A DNA stretch of 64,000 nucleotides. Source: Halobacteriales archaeon. GTDB taxonomy: Archaea; Halobacteriota; Halobacteria; Halobacteriales; SKNY01. Position numbers and translations under genes: made by a program. Below, one piece after another: positions 49,522 through 58,903 of the stretch. The DNA lies in NCBI GenBank assembly GCA_007118975.1, contig SKQO01000016.1:1-64000 (forward strand), in the 5' to 3' direction. A model generated the notes under the pieces. The model was given only the letters and a program-made list of their open reading frames with translations. It was not told where the DNA came from and did not search any database. Every line of letters begins with the position of its first letter. Position 1 is the first letter of the stretch.

Positions 49522-50678
49522 CCCGCCACCTCCAGAACGTGCACGACCGCACTCGCACCGCTGCCCCCCACGTTGTGTGTCACGCCGATAGCTGAATCGG
49601 GGACCTGGTTCGGATGTCGCCCCTCGAGCTGTTTGACGATCTCTACGAGCTGGGCGACACCAGTCGCCCCCACGGGGTGACCCTTCGCGATCAGTCCGCC
49701 GGAGGTGTTCACCGGGATGCGACCCTCCTTGGCGGTCTCCCCCGTGGTCGTCAGGGTGGCCCCCTCCCCGCGCTCGCACAGCCCGAGCGATTCAACCGCC
49801 AGCAGTTCAGCGATCGTAAAACAATCGTGGACCTCGCAGACGTCGATGTCCTCCGGGACGATCCCGGCCGCGGTATACGCCCGTTCTGCCGCCCGCTCTG
49901 CTGCTCTGGTACGCCCCATATCCTCGCGGTCCTGTAGGGCCAGGGTATCCCCGGCCTGTCCCCTCCCGGCAATCCGGACGTCCGGTGAAAGCCCGTGATT
50001 TGCCGCGAACTCCGGGGAGACAACGATCAGCGCGCTGGCGCCGTCAGTGATGGGACAACAGTCGAACAAGCCGAGCGGTGGCGCAATCGGCCGTGCCTCC
50101 AGTACCTCCTCGATCGTGACTTCCTCCTGGAACTGGGAAATCGGGTTCGAGACGCCATTTCGCCGGTTTTTGACGGCCACCTGGGCGAGATCCTCCTCGG
50201 AGACGTCGTATGTGTTCATATACTCCCGCGCCATCAGCGCGTAGATCCCGGGGAACGTCAATCCGGCCTCGTTCTCGTACTCGTTATCGGCCGCGTTGGC
50301 CAATGCGTCCGTGATTACCGCGATCCCTGTGGCGTACATCATCTCGACCCCGCCGACAAGGACCACGTCGGCCTGCCCGGCGTCGATCGCGTCGACAGCC
50401 CGACTGACAGCCGTACCGGACGATGCGCATGCGCTTTCGACCGTTGCCGTGGGCACGTCAGGGATTCCCAAGTAATCCGCCATCAGCGCGCCCATGTGGC
50501 CTTGGTCGTCCGTCAGTGCCCCCATGAAATTGCCCACGTAGACGGCGTCGATGTCTACCGCGGTCAACGAGACGAGACCGATGGCTGCCTCCGCGGCATC
50601 CCGGAACAGTTCGCGCGCCGACAGGTCATCGTGTTTGCCGAAGGTAGTGCTGGCCGCGCCAGCGATGAGCGCCGTCAT
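49518..50678 (-). CDS. thiolase (acetyl-CoA C-acetyltransferase family)
   Basis: VESACASSGTAVSRAVDAI (Cys), DCFTIAELLAVESLGLC, NTSGGLIAKGHPVGATGVAQ, HNVGGSGASAVVH. Confidence 0.94.
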   Translation of the reverse strand: MTALIAGAASTTFGKHDDLSARELFRDAAEAAIGLVSLTAVDIDAVYVGNFMGALTDDQGHMGALMADYLGIPDVPTATVESACASSGTAVSRAVDAIDAGQADVVLVGGVEMMYATGIAVITDALANAADNEYENEAGLTFPGIYALMAREYMNTYDVSEEDLAQVAVKNRRNGVSNPISQFQEEVTIEEVLEARPIAPPLGLFDCCPITDGASALIVVSPEFAANHGLSPDVRIAGRGQAGDTLALQDREDMGRTRAAERAAERAYTAAGIVPEDIDVCEVHDCFTIAELLAVESLGLCERGEGATLTTTGETAKEGRIPVNTSGGLIAKGHPVGATGVAQLVEIVKQLEGRHPNQVPDSAIGVTHNVGGSGASAVVHVLEVAG

Positions 50679-50967
50679 GTTAGATTACATATGGGTGTTC
50701 GGGGTAAGCCGACGTGATCGCTCCCACGTTGCGAGAACGCGTCGGCTGGGGACGGGTGACCAGTATCGGCAGGACGTCCGGTGAGGACTTCGGGGCGAAC
50801 GCCGAGAGGGCTTCACACGAACGGTCCGTTCCTCCCGACCCGTGGGAACGAGCGGAGTGTCTTCCTTAGTCGGGAGGCGTGGTGTTGATCGAACGGGACG
50901 GAGGGAGCGTGGAACGAGTCGGTTACTGGTGTCGTCCTCGCGCCCAGTTCGTCCCAGAGACACATCT

Positions 50968-51750
50968 ATGTCGCTCGCCAGACCACACACCGGAGACGAA
51001 CAGGCACGTTCGCTGCAGGGGAAGACCTGCCTCGTGACGGGCGGATCACGAGGAATCGGACGCGTGATCGCGATCGAATTAGCGCGACACGGCGCCGATG
51101 TCGCGGTAAACTATCGTAATTCAATACGGAAGGCAGGAGCCGTAGCCGACACGATCGAACGCATCGGGGAAAACGCCGTCGCCGTCGAGTCCGATGTGGC
51201 CGAGATGGAAACGGTCGAGCGGATGGTCGAAGAAGTCCACGGCGCGCTCGGGACCATCGACGTGCTGGTGAACAACGCCGGCATCACCGCCGACCGACGC
51301 TTCTCGGACATGACGCGCGAGGAATGGGACCGGGTCATCGACGTCAATTTGGGCGGCGCATTCAACTGCTCGAAGGCCTGTTACGAGGACGTTCGTGACT
51401 CCCCCGATGGCCGGATCATCAATATCTCATCGGTGGTTGCCCAGCGGGGAAACTACGGCCAGGCAAACTACGCGGCTTCGAAAAGCGGGCTATTCGGTCT
51501 CACCCGCTCATTGGCGCTCGAACTCGCCGGGTCTGGTGCGACGGCTAACTGCGTGGCGCCTGGATTCACCGCGACGGACATGTTGTCGACTGTGCCAGAC
51601 GGAGTTCGTGACCGCATTCGGGAACGGATCCCGATGAATCGTTTTGCACAGCCGGAGGAGGTTGTCGGGTCGGTTCGGTTTTTGGCAGCACCGGAGTCGA
51701 GCTACGTGACCGGGCAAGTGATCGGCGTCAACGGTGGGATGGTACAGTAG
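50968..51750 (+). CDS. SDR family oxidoreductase (FabG-like)
   Basis: CLVTGGSRGIGRVIA, VNNAGITADRRF, SSVVAQRGNYGQANYAASKSGLFG (YxxxK). Confidence 0.94.
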   Translation: MSLARPHTGDEQARSLQGKTCLVTGGSRGIGRVIAIELARHGADVAVNYRNSIRKAGAVADTIERIGENAVAVESDVAEMETVERMVEEVHGALGTIDVLVNNAGITADRRFSDMTREEWDRVIDVNLGGAFNCSKACYEDVRDSPDGRIINISSVVAQRGNYGQANYAASKSGLFGLTRSLALELAGSGATANCVAPGFTATDMLSTVPDGVRDRIRERIPMNRFAQPEEVVGSVRFLAAPESSYVTGQVIGVNGGMVQ

Positions 51751-51993
51751 GAGCTCCCACAGTACCATCAGGGGGAAGAGGGTAACTGGTTCTGCGGACC
51801 CTTCGAGGGGTGCTCGCGGGTGCCATCGAATGACGTCGGGTTTGATTCGGCGAGCCGCTTGGCGTGGCTGCCGTCCGATCTGATTCGGAGATCACGAGCA
51901 GCGGCACACAACCTTGCTGTCACGGCCGGCTGGAGCGACTAGCGTGTTGATTGCGGGCGCAATCGCTCGAGTATCGCAGGTGGAGCCGACGGC

Positions 51994-52401
51994 TCAATGG
52001 TCGACTGTCCAGGGGGCATCTGGGGTGACGGCGTTGACGCTGAACTCGAGGCCCATCGGCCCACCGACGCGGATGGCCAGCGACATCGGTTTGCAACGGA
52101 ATTCCTCCGGGTGTTTCCCGTTGGGACTCAGGCGGATCCGTTGTTCGAGGAACCCGGCGTCATCCAGCGCGTTCAACTTGCGGTACGTGGTGGACAACGG
52201 TGTGTCAAATTTCCGGGATAAGTCTTCCGCAGTCTGCCAGTCCAGGCTCATCGCACTGAGAAAACACCGTTTGATATCGTCCTCGAGTTGCTGCAACAGT
52301 GCCTGGGAGTTTACCATATCGGCGACATGATCTTCGGGGTCCGCGGAATCGTCATGAGTTTCCCGGGGACGCTCCGTTGGACCAACGCGTGAAGATGCCA
52401 T
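51994..52401 (-). CDS. winged-HTH transcriptional regulator
   Basis: DWQTAEDLSRKFDTPLSTTYRKLNALDDAGFLEQRIRLSPNGKHPEEF. Confidence 0.82.
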   Translation of the reverse strand: MASSRVGPTERPRETHDDSADPEDHVADMVNSQALLQQLEDDIKRCFLSAMSLDWQTAEDLSRKFDTPLSTTYRKLNALDDAGFLEQRIRLSPNGKHPEEFRCKPMSLAIRVGGPMGLEFSVNAVTPDAPWTVDH

Positions 52402-52685
52402 GAGCCGTTAGTTCGCTTCGAAAGCACCTGACTTGCTAGCCAAGCTATCGGGGGAGCTTTTTGGCGCGAGTCGGGAATTACTGCGATCGTGTATGTTATT
52501 CACGTATTTTGTGGTTATTTCATCCTAGCATCCCGCTACCTCGACGGTCGTGTTCGGTTATCGTCGTGTGAGCGACGGGCCGGACGGCTGTCGCCGGTCC
52601 GCGATTCGCGGGCCATCGCTCCGCACAGTCCCCGGAAGCTGGGAATGACCGGAACGAGTTACCGACGACCGTCCAATGAGTTGGC

Positions 52686-53414
52686 ATGCTGGAAGATACG
52701 GTTGCCATCATCACGGGAGGAGCTGTGGGTATCGGACGGGCAACGGCAGCCGAATTCGTCGAGCAGGGCGCGGATGTCGTCATTGCCGACATCGACGATG
52801 AGACGGGCCCCCAGGTGGCATCGGAGCTCGGCTGCGAGTTCCGCACCTGCGACGTGTCAGACTACGATACCGTTGAGACGCTCGTCGACGGCGTCGTCGA
52901 AGACCGTGGTCGCCTTGACGTGATCGTGAACAACGCCGGCATCGGGAGCGAGACATCACTCGGTGACATGAGCCTCGAGGAATGGCGGTCGGTTATCTCG
53001 GTCAATCTAGATGGGGTCATGCACGGTTCGAAGGCGGCGCTCCCGCATCTAATCGAGGTCGAGGGCTGCATCGTCAACATCGAATCCATCTACGGGTTGC
53101 GAGGCGGACGGGGTGCCGCGGCCTACTCAGCCTCCAAGGGTGGCGTCGTGAACTTCACCCAGCAGGTGGCCGTGGATTATGCCCCCGAGAACGTCCGCGT
53201 CAACGGAGTATGTCCCGGCTTCGTCCGCACGCCCATGACGCAAGCGCTGCTGGAGCAGGGTCGCTTCTACGAATTCATCAAGCGACGGACCCCGATGGAC
53301 CGCCCGGCGGATCCGGAGGAGATTGCCCCGCTCATCGCGTTCCTCGCTTCCGACGCTGCCTCGTATATCACGGGGGCGAATATCCCAGTAGATGGGGGCT
53401 GGACGGCGTTTTAA
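52686..53414 (+). CDS. SDR family oxidoreductase (FabG-like), second copy
   Basis: VAIITGGAVGIGRATAAEF, VNNAGIGSETS, YSASKGGVVNFTQ, GANIPVDGGW. Confidence 0.94.
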   Translation: MLEDTVAIITGGAVGIGRATAAEFVEQGADVVIADIDDETGPQVASELGCEFRTCDVSDYDTVETLVDGVVEDRGRLDVIVNNAGIGSETSLGDMSLEEWRSVISVNLDGVMHGSKAALPHLIEVEGCIVNIESIYGLRGGRGAAAYSASKGGVVNFTQQVAVDYAPENVRVNGVCPGFVRTPMTQALLEQGRFYEFIKRRTPMDRPADPEEIAPLIAFLASDAASYITGANIPVDGGWTAF

Positions 53415-53598
53415 CACCGGATCGCTGAATCCATCATTCGGCGGCAGAGACAGCCTAAGATACGCAGGATCGTCGGGAGAACAACTGGCGGGCCAGTCCC
53501 GGAAACCCGGTGGCAGAGCGCCTCGATCACTGGTACTGGATGCCGTATCTCCTCATCGTTTTCAATTTGACCACGCCCCGTCACCCATGTGTGCCGGA

Positions 53599-53885
53599 AA
53601 GTCGCACCGTGAGCACCCGTTGTCCATGCACGTCCTCGGGTAGATCGATCGAACGGTGGCGAGCACGATGCGTCCGCGTTCGGCCGCACAGACGACGGTT
53701 TCCCCGGTTACCCGGCCCTAGATGTCGTTTTCCAGGAACCCAGGAAGATCCATCGTGATAAACGCTTCCGCATCGTCGAGCAGGTCAGCACGAGCCGGTT
53801 TGAGTTCCTTCAATCGCCGTCGCCCGATTCGTAGTTTCCCAGCCCGTCCGGCTTCCGAAGATGAGCGACGCAGCCGATCGGACAT
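53599..53885 (-). pseudogene. Hsp20/alpha-crystallin family remnant
   Basis: MSDRLRRSSSEAGRAGKLRIGRRRLKELKPARADLLDDAEAFITMDLPGFLENDI*GRVTGETVVCAAERG, then in a shifted frame RSIDLPEDVHGQRVLTVRLSGTHG*: Hsp20 N- and C-terminal signatures with a TAG, a frameshift and a missing middle. Confidence 0.75.
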
Positions 53886-54244
53886 GCGCTCCGTTTCCCT
53901 GAAGGGGGTTGTCTCGTCCTCTCATGGGGGAAGCGTGTGTATGTAGCCGCCACAGGTGCATGTAGCGGGCAGTACTTCCCGGATCGTGGGAAGATCCACG
54001 TGCTGGACAAGGAGCGGGTGAACGGCAAGAGAATAACAGCCGAAGTCGCATGGACGATGTTACTCCTCGTTTGTGAGGTCGTATGCTAGCCGTCTCGGCG
54101 CTCGAACAGCAATCCGCCGTGACGATCATGGACGCGGTTCAACACGGTAACCACTACGTATCAGACACGCCCGGCGGGGGGCCTTCCTTATCAGTCTCCG
54201 GTAACCACTGACCGAGTTTTTGTTATTCGCTCCGATTCGATACT

Positions 54245-54664
54245 ATGTACGACGTCATCCTGGTTGGAACCGACGGGAGCGGCTCGGCGAACCGCGCGGT
54301 GGTACACGCCCTCGAACTCGCTGAGCGGTACGGCGCCGAGTTACACGGGATTTTCGTTGTTAATACCGCACGGTATGCCGAGCCAGCGCTCGGGAGCGTC
54401 GAACTGGTAACGCACGAGATCGAGGAGGCGGGCGGGGGTTTTCTCGATGACATCGAAAAGCGAGCAGAAGATCTCGACGTCGAGTTTTTCCGACGGTGTT
54501 GTCACGGTCGACCACATGTCGAGATCGTCCGGCATGCAGACGAGGTCGACGCCGACGTCATCGTCCTCGGCTACCAAGGGCAGTCACATTCTCAGAGGGA
54601 AACGATCGGAAGCACGGCCGACCGAGTCGTGAGAACCGCCGGTCGTCCAACGCTTATCGTGTGA
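54245..54664 (+). CDS. universal stress protein (UspA family)
   Basis: YDVILVGTDGSGSANRAVVHALELAERYGAELHGIFVV, C-terminal GSTADRVVRTAGRPTLIV. Confidence 0.94.
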   Translation: MYDVILVGTDGSGSANRAVVHALELAERYGAELHGIFVVNTARYAEPALGSVELVTHEIEEAGGGFLDDIEKRAEDLDVEFFRRCCHGRPHVEIVRHADEVDADVIVLGYQGQSHSQRETIGSTADRVVRTAGRPTLIV

Positions 54665-54779
54665 TCGTGCCTTTCTCCGCCTCGAGGTCGCTCTTCGTAC
54701 CACTGATCGAGGGGGTGTCCGTTCCTCCCAACCGGATGGGCGGGCAGGACGAACGGACTAGATCATCTCGTGACGTCGG

Positions 54780-55244
54780 ATGAGCCGTGTCGTAGTGGCC
54801 GGTACCTTCGGCCCGATTCACGACGGGCACCGCGCACTGTTCCGCGCAGCACTGTGTCGGGGCAAGGACGGGGTGCTGGTCTGCCTCACGAGCGACGAAT
54901 TTGCGAGAAGCAGCCGAGATCGGGAGGTCCCGAACTACGAGGAACGGCTAGCCGCTGTGCGTCGGGAAATCAGCGAGCAAAACCGGTGGGATCGCCCGGT
55001 CGAGTATCGTGATATCGAGGGACCGTACGACGTCGCCGCGACGGAGCCTGCCCTGGACAAGATCGTGGTTTCTACGGAAACCGAGGACGAGGTCATCGAT
55101 ATCAACGATCGACGTAGCCGTCGTGGTCTTGACGAACTGGACTCGGTCGTCGTGCCGTTGGTGTTGGCGGCAGATGGCGAGCGATTGTCGTCGACGAGAA
55201 TCGTCGCCGGGGAAGTCGACGAATGCGGTACCCTCCAGGTATGA
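54780..55244 (+). CDS. coaD: archaeal phosphopantetheine adenylyltransferase
   Basis: VVAGTFGPIHDGHRALFRAAL (T/HxGH), LTSDEFARSSRD, DGERLSSTRI. Confidence 0.92.
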   Translation: MSRVVVAGTFGPIHDGHRALFRAALCRGKDGVLVCLTSDEFARSSRDREVPNYEERLAAVRREISEQNRWDRPVEYRDIEGPYDVAATEPALDKIVVSTETEDEVIDINDRRSRRGLDELDSVVVPLVLAADGERLSSTRIVAGEVDECGTLQV

Positions 55245-55720
55245 ACCCGAATTCCTCCGGTGAGCAGGATATTCAGTATCAGCTCCTGGTCGACCAACTG
55301 TCGACCCCTTCCAGCAATCGTTGTGGATGACTGGTTCGCCCACGGGAGTTCGACCCCCAGGGTGCCCCCGCTGGTAGGGGGCCTCATTCCCTCCCAACCT
55401 CCATCGTTCCCTGACAGGATTCGGCGGCCTGAACCCATTGAAGTCCGTTCGGCTGGTCGCTGTCTCGAGTTTTTCTTAGCCGATCGGCGCTTGGATCGCG
55501 TATATCGTCGCGACGTGAGTCCGCGGCTTCCTGCCGTACGAATCAGAATTCGCGGCTGGGGCGATCCATCCGATTCGCTCCTCGTCGTTCCCAGAAGGCA
55601 GTAATTGCAGCTATGATTTTAGGACCGTTCCCGCAAGGGTTGCCAATGCTCATCGAGCGACGAGATATAGCAGAAGGTCACTCGCACTCGCCAGTCGGGC
55701 CACGAGGTGTTCGGTAAACC

Positions 55721-56965
55721 GTGGATACAGATCCTCGGATCCCGGTTACTGATACGAGCGTCGAACGGGTTGTCGACCGCACCCTCGATCTTATTGGCGT
55801 CAACACGGCCAACCCGCCTGGACACACTGCCGAACTCATCGATCGACTCGAGTCCGAACTCGAGACGCTCGAACTTGCCACCGAACAGATCGTGTCAGAT
55901 CCGGCGAAACCGAACCTGCTCACCAGACTCCCTGGGCAGCGGGACGAGGTGTTGACGTACCTGGGACACGCGGACACGGTCCCCTTCGATGCGGACGAGT
56001 GGCGATACGATCCGCTTGGCGAGCGCCGCGGCGAACGGATCTACGGCCGCGGCGCCACCGATATGAAGGGTCCACTCGCGGCTATGATCGAAGTCATCCA
56101 CGCGTATGCTACCACGGAGCGTCCGCCACCAGTGACACTCGAGCTGATCGTCGTGAGCGACGAGGAGGTCGCTGGGGCGGCCGGGCTTCCCACCGTCCTG
56201 GAAGAAGTTTCGATTGACTCGGCCGGGTGCGTGATCGGTGAGACCACGTGCGAAGGGGGTCGCCATTCCGTTACCGTGGCCGACCGGGGCAGTATCTGGT
56301 TGACCCTCGAGGCACGCGGTGAAGGGGCGCACGGGTCTCGTCCGATGCTCGGGGTCAATGCTATCGATCGACTCTATGCAGCCGTCGAACGGATCCGCGA
56401 GCGTCTCCAGACCTGTCGCCTCGAACCCCCTCGTGCGGTCTGCCCGATCCTCGAGGAATCCGTCTCGTTTTATGCCCCCGTGCTCGGCGAAGACACGGTC
56501 CGAGCCCTGTTCGACGGCCCATCGATCAACCTCGGGCGGTTCGAGGGCGGTGACACCGTCAATTCGGTCCCAGTCCGTGCGGTCGCAGAGCTCGATGTTC
56601 GGTTCTCACCCGGTATCCCGACGCGAACTGCCCTTGCCGAACTCAGATCATGCGTCGGCGAGTGTGTCGGCGTCCAGATCAGAGACGTCAGCTGGTCGGT
56701 CGGCACGTACGAGCCAACCGATTCGCCCCTCGTCGAGGCGGTGGTAACCGTCGCCGAAGCAGTGTCGTCGGATCGAGTCTATCGCCGCAGCGCAACCGGG
56801 GGCGGCGATGCGAAGAACTTGCGGAATGCAGGTGTCCCGACGGTGGAATTCGCGTTTGGGACCGACACCGTACATAGTCCGGACGAGCACACAACGGTCG
56901 ACACACTCGAAGCGAACTTCGAAAGCTATCTCCACCTGCCAGGTGCGTTCGCAGAACGAATGTGA
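55721..56965 (+). CDS. M20 family peptidase (ArgE/DapE-like)
   Basis: VLTYLGHADTVPFDADEW, GRGATDMKGPLAAMIE, VVSDEEVAGAAG, ATGGGDAKNLRNAGVPTVEFAFG. Confidence 0.93.
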   Translation: MDTDPRIPVTDTSVERVVDRTLDLIGVNTANPPGHTAELIDRLESELETLELATEQIVSDPAKPNLLTRLPGQRDEVLTYLGHADTVPFDADEWRYDPLGERRGERIYGRGATDMKGPLAAMIEVIHAYATTERPPPVTLELIVVSDEEVAGAAGLPTVLEEVSIDSAGCVIGETTCEGGRHSVTVADRGSIWLTLEARGEGAHGSRPMLGVNAIDRLYAAVERIRERLQTCRLEPPRAVCPILEESVSFYAPVLGEDTVRALFDGPSINLGRFEGGDTVNSVPVRAVAELDVRFSPGIPTRTALAELRSCVGECVGVQIRDVSWSVGTYEPTDSPLVEAVVTVAEAVSSDRVYRRSATGGGDAKNLRNAGVPTVEFAFGTDTVHSPDEHTTVDTLEANFESYLHLPGAFAERM

Positions 56966-57244
56966 CAGTTTACCGTATATTCCGGCCGTAGACGTGGTAT
57001 CGATCGTCGGCGGCGGACCACTGTCACCCCGATCATCCTTGCAGCGAGGGTTCGGATCACCACTGCTACCAACTTCTAAACCGTGGGTCACGAGTCAATA
57101 CAGGATCCCGTTGCCGGGAGCTGCTCCCGGGCCGTTCCGCCTCCGTTATGCCACTTTAATCGATAACCTGGGGTGGTCGCGTCAGGCTCCGCGACCGGTC
57201 ATACAGAAACAGCGCGGACCCCACGAGTGCACTCGGTGCTTGGC

Positions 57245-58009
57245 TCACTGGAACATCCCCGTGGCCGGCTGACGGTGGTCCTCCATGTGCTCTTGGGTCA
57301 TATGACGGTACTGCTCGGCGATCTGCTGCAGCCGTTGCTGGATCTCCTCGGCCTGTTCGTCGAGGTGCGTCGTATCGATGTCGAAATCCACCAGCGGTTC
57401 CAAAGCCGTTTCGATGACGGCTTTGGCCGCGGATGGATCCGGGAGAAACGGGTGAGAGCGTACGACGAGTAACGCAACCGGTACCTCCGCCTGATAGCAT
57501 TCCCGGACTAATGACCCGGTCACGCCACCGACGAGCCCCGGATCCTGGTGGACGGAAATCCCTGCTGCGACGAGTTCCTCCCTGACCGTTTCGTCGGTAG
57601 CGACGCCGAGGACTTCACCCACCTGCTCGTCTGACTGGGCCGGCGCCCCGGCGAGAAAGATCGCGCGGTGGAAGTCCTCAGCGAGTTCTTCAAGGACACA
57701 GCGTGCAAGGGGCTGGAACGAATCTTGGGGAAGAGCCAGATCGCTCGCAAGGGTGAGGACGCTCGGGTTCGTCCCCGCGTAGACGCGAACAAGATCGTGG
57801 ACTAACCCTTCCTCGAACGTCACGACAGGTGGAAAATCGGATGAGGCGATGTTCCCGTAGAGCTGGAGGTCCAGTTGGGTCGTGATGGTGTCCACGGCGA
57901 TGGCGGCGACGAGGCCATGGCCCGGAAGCCCTTCGATCAGGGTTGGTGCCTCGGGCTGTGCTGTTGAAACCTGTTCGAACTGGGCGGCTGCATCGACGTT
58001 CTCGCTCAT
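57245..58009 (-). CDS. proteasome assembly chaperone (PAC2) family protein
   Basis: PTLIEGLPGHGLVAAIAVDTITTQL; conserved archaeal PAC2 layout. Start at MSENVDAAAQ. Confidence 0.9.
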   Translation of the reverse strand: MSENVDAAAQFEQVSTAQPEAPTLIEGLPGHGLVAAIAVDTITTQLDLQLYGNIASSDFPPVVTFEEGLVHDLVRVYAGTNPSVLTLASDLALPQDSFQPLARCVLEELAEDFHRAIFLAGAPAQSDEQVGEVLGVATDETVREELVAAGISVHQDPGLVGGVTGSLVRECYQAEVPVALLVVRSHPFLPDPSAAKAVIETALEPLVDFDIDTTHLDEQAEEIQQRLQQIAEQYRHMTQEHMEDHRQPATGMFQ

Positions 58010-58641
58010 CACGCCCAGCTCAGGTACGATACGGGATAGTGGCCGCGGCTGTTTCCGTCGCGTGAGAGAAACGGGACACGCGTGTTTCCCCAACTGACAG
58101 CGACCATACTGTCGAGCAGCGACATATCGCTGCACGTCACCGACGTCACCGGCAGTTCCGGGCGTCGGCCCACGTCTCACCTGTCCCTAGGAATCCATTG
58201 ACCTTCGTAGCGGTGTGACCCTCGAGATCAGCGCCGTGCGTGTCTCGACCGACGACCTCCGGGGCGCCGCCCGACTCCGCGTGGCCCGCACCCGGGAACG
58301 ACTCGACGGCGCGTCTCATCGAGACACGTATCCTGTCGAGTGACGATCGCCCTGGAATCTCCGGTTGATCCCCGCACGCGGCTACCCGCTTCACCACGAT
58401 GTCTTCCAGCCGTGATGACGGTTCGGACAACAGCGACTCCGATCCCCTGGTCTCCTCGCAAAGCTGCGATCGTCAGGTGGTCACCGTTGAGGCAATTGGA
58501 CTGGTGCCGTCTTCTTGGTGCGGGTGGGACGGGCAATCGGGATTGGACGAGTTCGGTGATCGCCCTGGTCGGAGTCGTTCGCGATCGATGACGGCGCCCC
58601 GTCGGGAGTACTCCGATCTCATTCACGGGCGAAGCGTCCGC

Positions 58642-58845
58642 TCAGCTGTCGCCGTCCCGCTTTCTCACGGACACGTTACCCGCCACTGCACGCCGTGATG
58701 TCCCTCGCGGTTGCGGACGCTCCATCGTTTTTGCACAGTCGGCGCACTCGTACGAAATCACCGGGATGCCGTCATCCGTTAGGACGACCTCGTATCGGCC
58801 CGGATGCCGCCAACGGTGCCCGTACAGTCGACAACTCCAAACCAT
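58642..58845 (-). CDS. small haloarchaeal CxxC protein
   Basis: MVWSCRLYGHRWRHPGRYEVVLTDDGIPVISYECADCAKTMERPQPRG; zinc-binding-type Cys/His spacing. Confidence 0.6.
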   Translation of the reverse strand: MVWSCRLYGHRWRHPGRYEVVLTDDGIPVISYECADCAKTMERPQPRGTSRRAVAGNVSVRKRDGDS

Positions 58846-58903
58846 GCGAATACTACAACGGGCTCGCATATGACCGTGTCGTCGACCGCCGAACTGGTTG
58901 TTT

